NCBI RefSeq assembly: GCF_034702125.1
Contig: NC_085869.1
Coordinates: forward strand, 13,260,907-13,324,906
Direction of reading: 5' to 3'
DNA from: Engraulis encrasicolus
Taxonomy: Eukaryota > Chordata > Actinopteri > Clupeiformes > Engraulidae
DNA length: 64,000 nucleotides
Shown here: one piece after another, positions 60,561 to 64,000 of the stretch
Numbering within the stretch: the first letter of the stretch is position 1
Layout: each line of letters begins with the position of its first letter
Program-made: the position numbers and the translations under genes
Notes under the pieces: generated by a model
Databases searched by the model: none
Told to the model about the DNA's origin: nothing
What the model saw: only the letters and a program-made list of their open reading frames with translations

Positions 60561-62289
60561 TATTTTAACACATTGTTAGAATAAATTAGCAATGAACCAT
60601 ATGACACCACTGTACAAACGTACCATACTAGTATGAGGTATCCATAGGTACATGCAGTACATATATACCTCCCAGTTCATTCCGTTTACCAACAGTTAAG
60701 TGAATGCAACTTACAGTAGGCTACATGTCAAGTGGCATTTCAGATGCTACATATTTTGCTGACTCCTCTGGTTTGTCTCTGTGCTCCTCAGTGCTGCGTA
60801 GAGCCAGAGGGGTTGGGGTGAGAAAGGGGCTCCTCCAGATGCATATTTGGTTGGCAGCACTGAGACACAAGAGATGCAAAAGGGCATCTATTTATGCCAC
60901 TTGACTTTTACTCCCCTCTCTCTCTCTCCGTCTTGGATGCCAGGCTAGGCTACGGCGGGGAATGTAGGAAAAATTACAGTCCTCGAAAATAGGTCCCCTG
61001 AGAGCATGGCGCTGGTGTAATGTCTAGCGTTGTAGTTGTTGTAATTAAGAACTCTTGAAAGTGTCAGGTCTTTATTTTTATCGTCTTTCCTTTTGCCCCA
61101 GTAAGACAAATAATCCCCTTATTAAAAGCGAGCACCATTAGTAATGAATACGCTCCTGTGCAGTTTGTTTCAGCAAGCTGGATCAAATCCGGCTTTTATG
61201 GCTTGTCACAAAAAAAGGGAATTCTATTTCCAGCGTGATACAAGACAGTTCACACAGGCACTCTCTGTCAGGCAGGCTTTTCTCCTCCCTCAAGCACTTA
61301 AGCTCCCCGGTAGGATGTATTTTTGGTGGGGGTCGGCCATAAAATTGGCAACAGTAAGATAATTCCATTCTCCTCATTAATTACCTCAGAGAAAGAGAGG
61401 CAAATTGGTATTGATTGCTGAGGGGCCGGTCCAAGGCTCCCTTCACTGTCCCGTTATAACACCTCATTGCGCTTCCAAATTGCTATTTAAGGGAAAAAGC
61501 AGGAGAAAAGCCGGCAAACTCATCTCGTAGCCCTGCTTCCCAATTAAAACGTGCAAGTCCCCCTGCTCTTACCTGTCTCTCATCTCTCACTCCGTCCCAT
61601 GTCACGACTCAGGGAGAGGCTCAGATGGCGTTAGGGCCGAGAGCGAGAGAATGAAAGAGACTAAGTGAGTGAGTGAGTGAGTGAGTGAAAAGTTAGACTC
61701 TCAGGCTTGCTCGTCCATGACTGATTGTTTTAATTAACTGTTAACCACACCAAGATGTGCTGCTGTGTTCGGCAGATACAGATGATAAATTGGACATGAC
61801 TGGTGGAGGGAACATCTGCTGTGTGTGTTGATGTGTGCACTGTAAGAGCTTACTCCGAGTGTGAAAATTACAGGTGCACTGACTCCAGCCCATGTCTCGA
61901 GGAATACTGGGCCCTCCTAGCTATTCATAGTTTTGATTTTGGTGAAACATTTGGCTGTCTGAACTATTCGCAAATCTACTGCTGTAAGTACATTTCATCC
62001 AAAATCCTACAGGAGTGGTGCTTAGCAAATTGTGGGATTACTTTCCATATCCCCTGAAGCAGCTAGTTTTTATTTTTATTTTATTTTTATTTTATTACAC
62101 ATAATATGACATTGACTCCACACCACTATGTCAGTTTGTTAGTTGAAGCGATTACCATTTTTCTCAATGGTGGACAATGGCCATCACAGTACAATTCCAA
62201 TCAATTACAATCACACATTGTTCTTTTATTGTGGTGAATAACATACCGTATGTAGATTGATATAGGCTGAGACAGAGAAAAGTGAATGT
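60561..62289. other. Noncoding stretch with a candidate conserved element
   Basis: A GTGA run at about 61664-61688. The part at about 61360-61500 has ATTAATTACCTCAG, GCAAATTGGTATTGATTG and CCAAATTGCTATTTAAG, resembling conserved noncoding DNA; inference. No gene recognised. Confidence 0.35.
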
Positions 62290-62596
62290 GAAAGCCCATT
62301 GGGAAACTCCAACTCCCATTGTCATTGTGACACAGCACTCCACAGCACACAAGTGAACACTGCACACAACGAAATTGCATTTATGCCTCACCTGTGCAAG
62401 GGGGCAGCCCTCAGTGGCGCCCCATGGGGAGCAGTGCGGTGGGATGGTACCATGCTCAGGGTACCTCAGTCATGGAGGAGGATGGGGGAGAGCACTGGTT
62501 GATTACTCCCCCCACCAACCTGGCGGGTCGGGAGTCGAACCGGCAACCTCTGGGATGCAAGTCTGACGCCCTAACCGCTCACCCATGACTGCCCAG
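62290..62596 (-). mobile_element. tRNA-derived SINE (minus strand)
   Basis: On the minus strand it begins GGGCAGTCATGGGTGAGC, has an A box (TGGGTGAGCGG) and a perfect B box (GGTTCGACTCC), then GGGAGTAATCAACCAGTGCT. It ends with a LINE-like tail including GCAATTTCGTTGTGTGCAG and GTCACAATGACAATGGGAG. It is a different family from the 50775 SINE. Because it is a SINE head, the tRNA-like part is not a functional tRNA gene. The exact tail end and target duplication are unsure. Confidence 0.85.
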
Positions 62597-63059
62597 AGAA
62601 TAGGTCTTAAAGGAACGCAGGGTGTGCTTCCAAGTCGTGGCTGCACAATCAATGTTTTTTGGGTTTCTGTGAAGACAAACAATGGGAGATGGGGCCTATA
62701 CTACACTACCACTATACTTCTTAAGAAAATGAGGACTCCAGGCTCTTCGATTAGATGATTTACCTCTTAACTTAACCTGGTTTACTGCTGAACCAGCTTC
62801 TTAGCTTACCCTTCTGATCTATTGGAGGACGATTCCTCTGATGCTTTGTGCCTGTTTATCTCTGCTGTGATGATATGTGGCTCTGAGCACATCCAAGTCC
62901 AGTTACTGTCAGAGCGACTTCAGCCTCTCTCTTCTCTTCCTCTAGTGGACTATCCATACAACTAATTAAATTATAGATTTTCTTGAAGTGAATCATTGAG
63001 CAGGGCAAGCATAGCATTAGGCTCTGTTAGATGGAATGTTATATTTTTTAAAAGGCATT
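62597..63059. other. Gene-free stretch
   Basis: Nothing recognised. Confidence 0.4.
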
Positions 63060-63067
63060 TTACCATA

Positions 63068-63790
63068 TAGGGGTGTGAAATAGTAATCGAAATGTACAGA
63101 TGCATCGACCCTACGGCCGATGATTTAATTGAATAGCATCGTATCGTGGGACATTCTTAAGTAAGACGTTAAGAAAATGATCGAATGGCTGGCCCCTGTC
63201 CAATGCCCTAGCTCCATAACATAATAGAAGTGGAAAAGTATTTGGAAAAAATCGAATCGAATCGTATCATGGGGAATTCTTAAAGGAACAGACCACCCTT
63301 TTTTGATTTTCACATATTTGCAGTATTTCCCAGCATTGTTTATGAATGTGCATATAATTTTCTTCTCTTTGTTTTCAGTACTTAGATTTATTGGATCAGA
63401 ATTATTAGCATAGCTTAGCATAATCACTGAAAGTAACTGGTATCTTTAGCATCAAGCCACAAGTGATCACTGGACCGAATTAAATTGCTGTTTTACACTC
63501 TGGTGAATGTTACATTCATTTTAAAGTGGTTTATAAGTACATTTGATGTTTTATTTTGTACCATAGACTTGCATTACTATGACTAATTTGGGTATACTGT
63601 CAAACAGGGCAATGCAAACACATAGACGAAAATGATATGCACATTCATGAATAATGCTTGGAAATACTGCAATTATGTGAAAATCAAAAAAGGGTGGTCT
63701 GTTCCTTTAAGTTACAAAAATAATCAAATCCCTGCTTTAAGAAATCGATACTGTATCGTATCGTCATGGAGGCTGTGATTTACACCCCTA
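63068..63790. mobile_element. hAT-like element, TAGGGGTGTGAAA ends, with nested MITE
   Basis: The ends TAGGGGTGTGAAAT and ATTTACACCCCTA are inverted repeats. The flanking 8-mers TTACCATA (63060-63067) and TTACCATG (63791-63798) agree at seven of eight. The interior is rich in ATCGAATCGTATCATGG-like text. Without the nested MITE it would be about 290 bp. Confidence 0.82.
63280..63710. mobile_element. TTAA-flanked hairpin MITE, AGGAACAGACCACCC family
   Basis: TTAA at 63280-63283 and 63707-63710. The terminal inverted repeats are about 72 bp with about five mismatches, starting AGGAACAGACCACCCTTTTT. It lies wholly inside the hAT-like element, so it is the younger insertion. Confidence 0.88.
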
Positions 63791-63795
63791 TTACC

Positions 63796-64000
63796 ATGTA
63801 TTGTAGGAGAGGGCGTCATGACACAGACGTTGGACACATGGATTTTCCTGAGGGTGTAGAGGGCAGCTCTGACAACGGGGGCTTTGGAGACCGAAATAAA
63901 AGTTTGTCCTTACTGGAGTCATTCTATAAACAGAAGAGGCGCAAAAAAGAGGAGCACAGTAAACCGAAACCCTCTGAGAGGAAAGAGTTGGTTGGGGGTG
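63796..64000 (+). CDS. Unidentified open frame running off the right edge
   Basis: From an ATG at 63796 the frame is open for 68 codons to the window end. It reads MYCRRGRHDTDVGHMDFPEG at the start, then a Gly/Ser/Asp-rich part, then a strongly basic part (SFYKQKRRKKEEHSKPKPSE). I recognise no domain. The first bases lie in the target duplication of the hAT-like element, so the true start, if this is a gene, is uncertain. AATAAAAGTTTGTCC at 63895 has the look of a poly(A) signal region, so an LTR or untranslated sequence is an alternative. Only sequence beyond 64000 can decide. Confidence 0.25.
   Translation, partial: MYCRRGRHDTDVGHMDFPEGVEGSSDNGGFGDRNKSLSLLESFYKQKRRKKEEHSKPKPSERKELVGG

Noticed and set aside
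62520..62596. tRNA gene on the minus strand
   Set aside because: The A and B boxes are good, but the sequence continues into a SINE body and LINE-like tail, so it is a SINE head.

Overview
The window is vertebrate nuclear DNA, almost certainly from a teleost fish. Evidence: two exons of an EphA-type receptor gene with canonical GT-AG splice sites, very long (GT)n, (CT)n and compound microsatellites, Tc1/mariner, hAT-type and TTAA-flanked nonautonomous transposons, tRNA-derived SINEs, and a Gmr1-type LTR retrotransposon of a kind best known from fish. No bacterial-type gene structure is present. Most of the window is intron and intergenic DNA filled with transposons.

Host genes. The only convincing host coding sequence is on the + strand: exon 29158-29313 (156 bp) and exon 31785-32180 (396 bp), separated by a 2471-bp intron. 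They encode the last part of the cysteine-rich region and the first fibronectin type III (FN3) domain of an Eph receptor tyrosine kinase, closest by recall to EphA5. The second exon carries an extra Gly/Ser/Gln-rich segment of about 20 residues. I found no earlier exons (ligand-binding domain) or later exons (second FN3, membrane segment, kinase), so the rest of the gene should lie outside and most of the window is its introns. A THAP-like zinc-finger coding remnant with one in-frame stop lies at 2296-2640. An unidentified open frame runs off the right edge from about 63796.

Mobile DNA, left to right. 1715-2065: a TTAA-flanked MITE with relatives at 17886-18228, 26302-26645 and 26642-27008, the last two sharing one TTAA. 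8148-16578: a Tc1-like element turned into a long palindrome (arms about 685 bp, 257-bp loop), whose right arm is split by a complete Gmr1-like retrotransposon at 9655-16452. The retrotransposon has a 5-bp target duplication (ATTAG), two LTRs of about 1.09 kb differing at about nine positions plus one 5-bp indel, a tRNA-Leu-like primer site, a polypurine tract, and one uninterrupted 1518-codon ORF. Its order is Gag, protease, integrase, reverse transcriptase, RNase H, with integrase before reverse transcriptase, unlike ordinary Ty3/Gypsy elements.

From about 19.7 kb to the end there are many short hAT-like elements, most with readable 8-bp target duplications. One begins 15 bp after the splice donor of the second Eph exon. 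There are also a piggyBac-like 1.08-kb element (36163-37245), a mariner-like MITE with repeated internal motifs (47318-47806), SINEs (50775-50939, 62290-62596 and two others), a GGCAGCCTG minisatellite (42560-43615) interrupted by a MITE, and long simple repeats. Nested insertions at 8-16 kb, 42-43 kb, 55.3-55.7 kb and 63.1-63.8 kb give a relative history of transposition.
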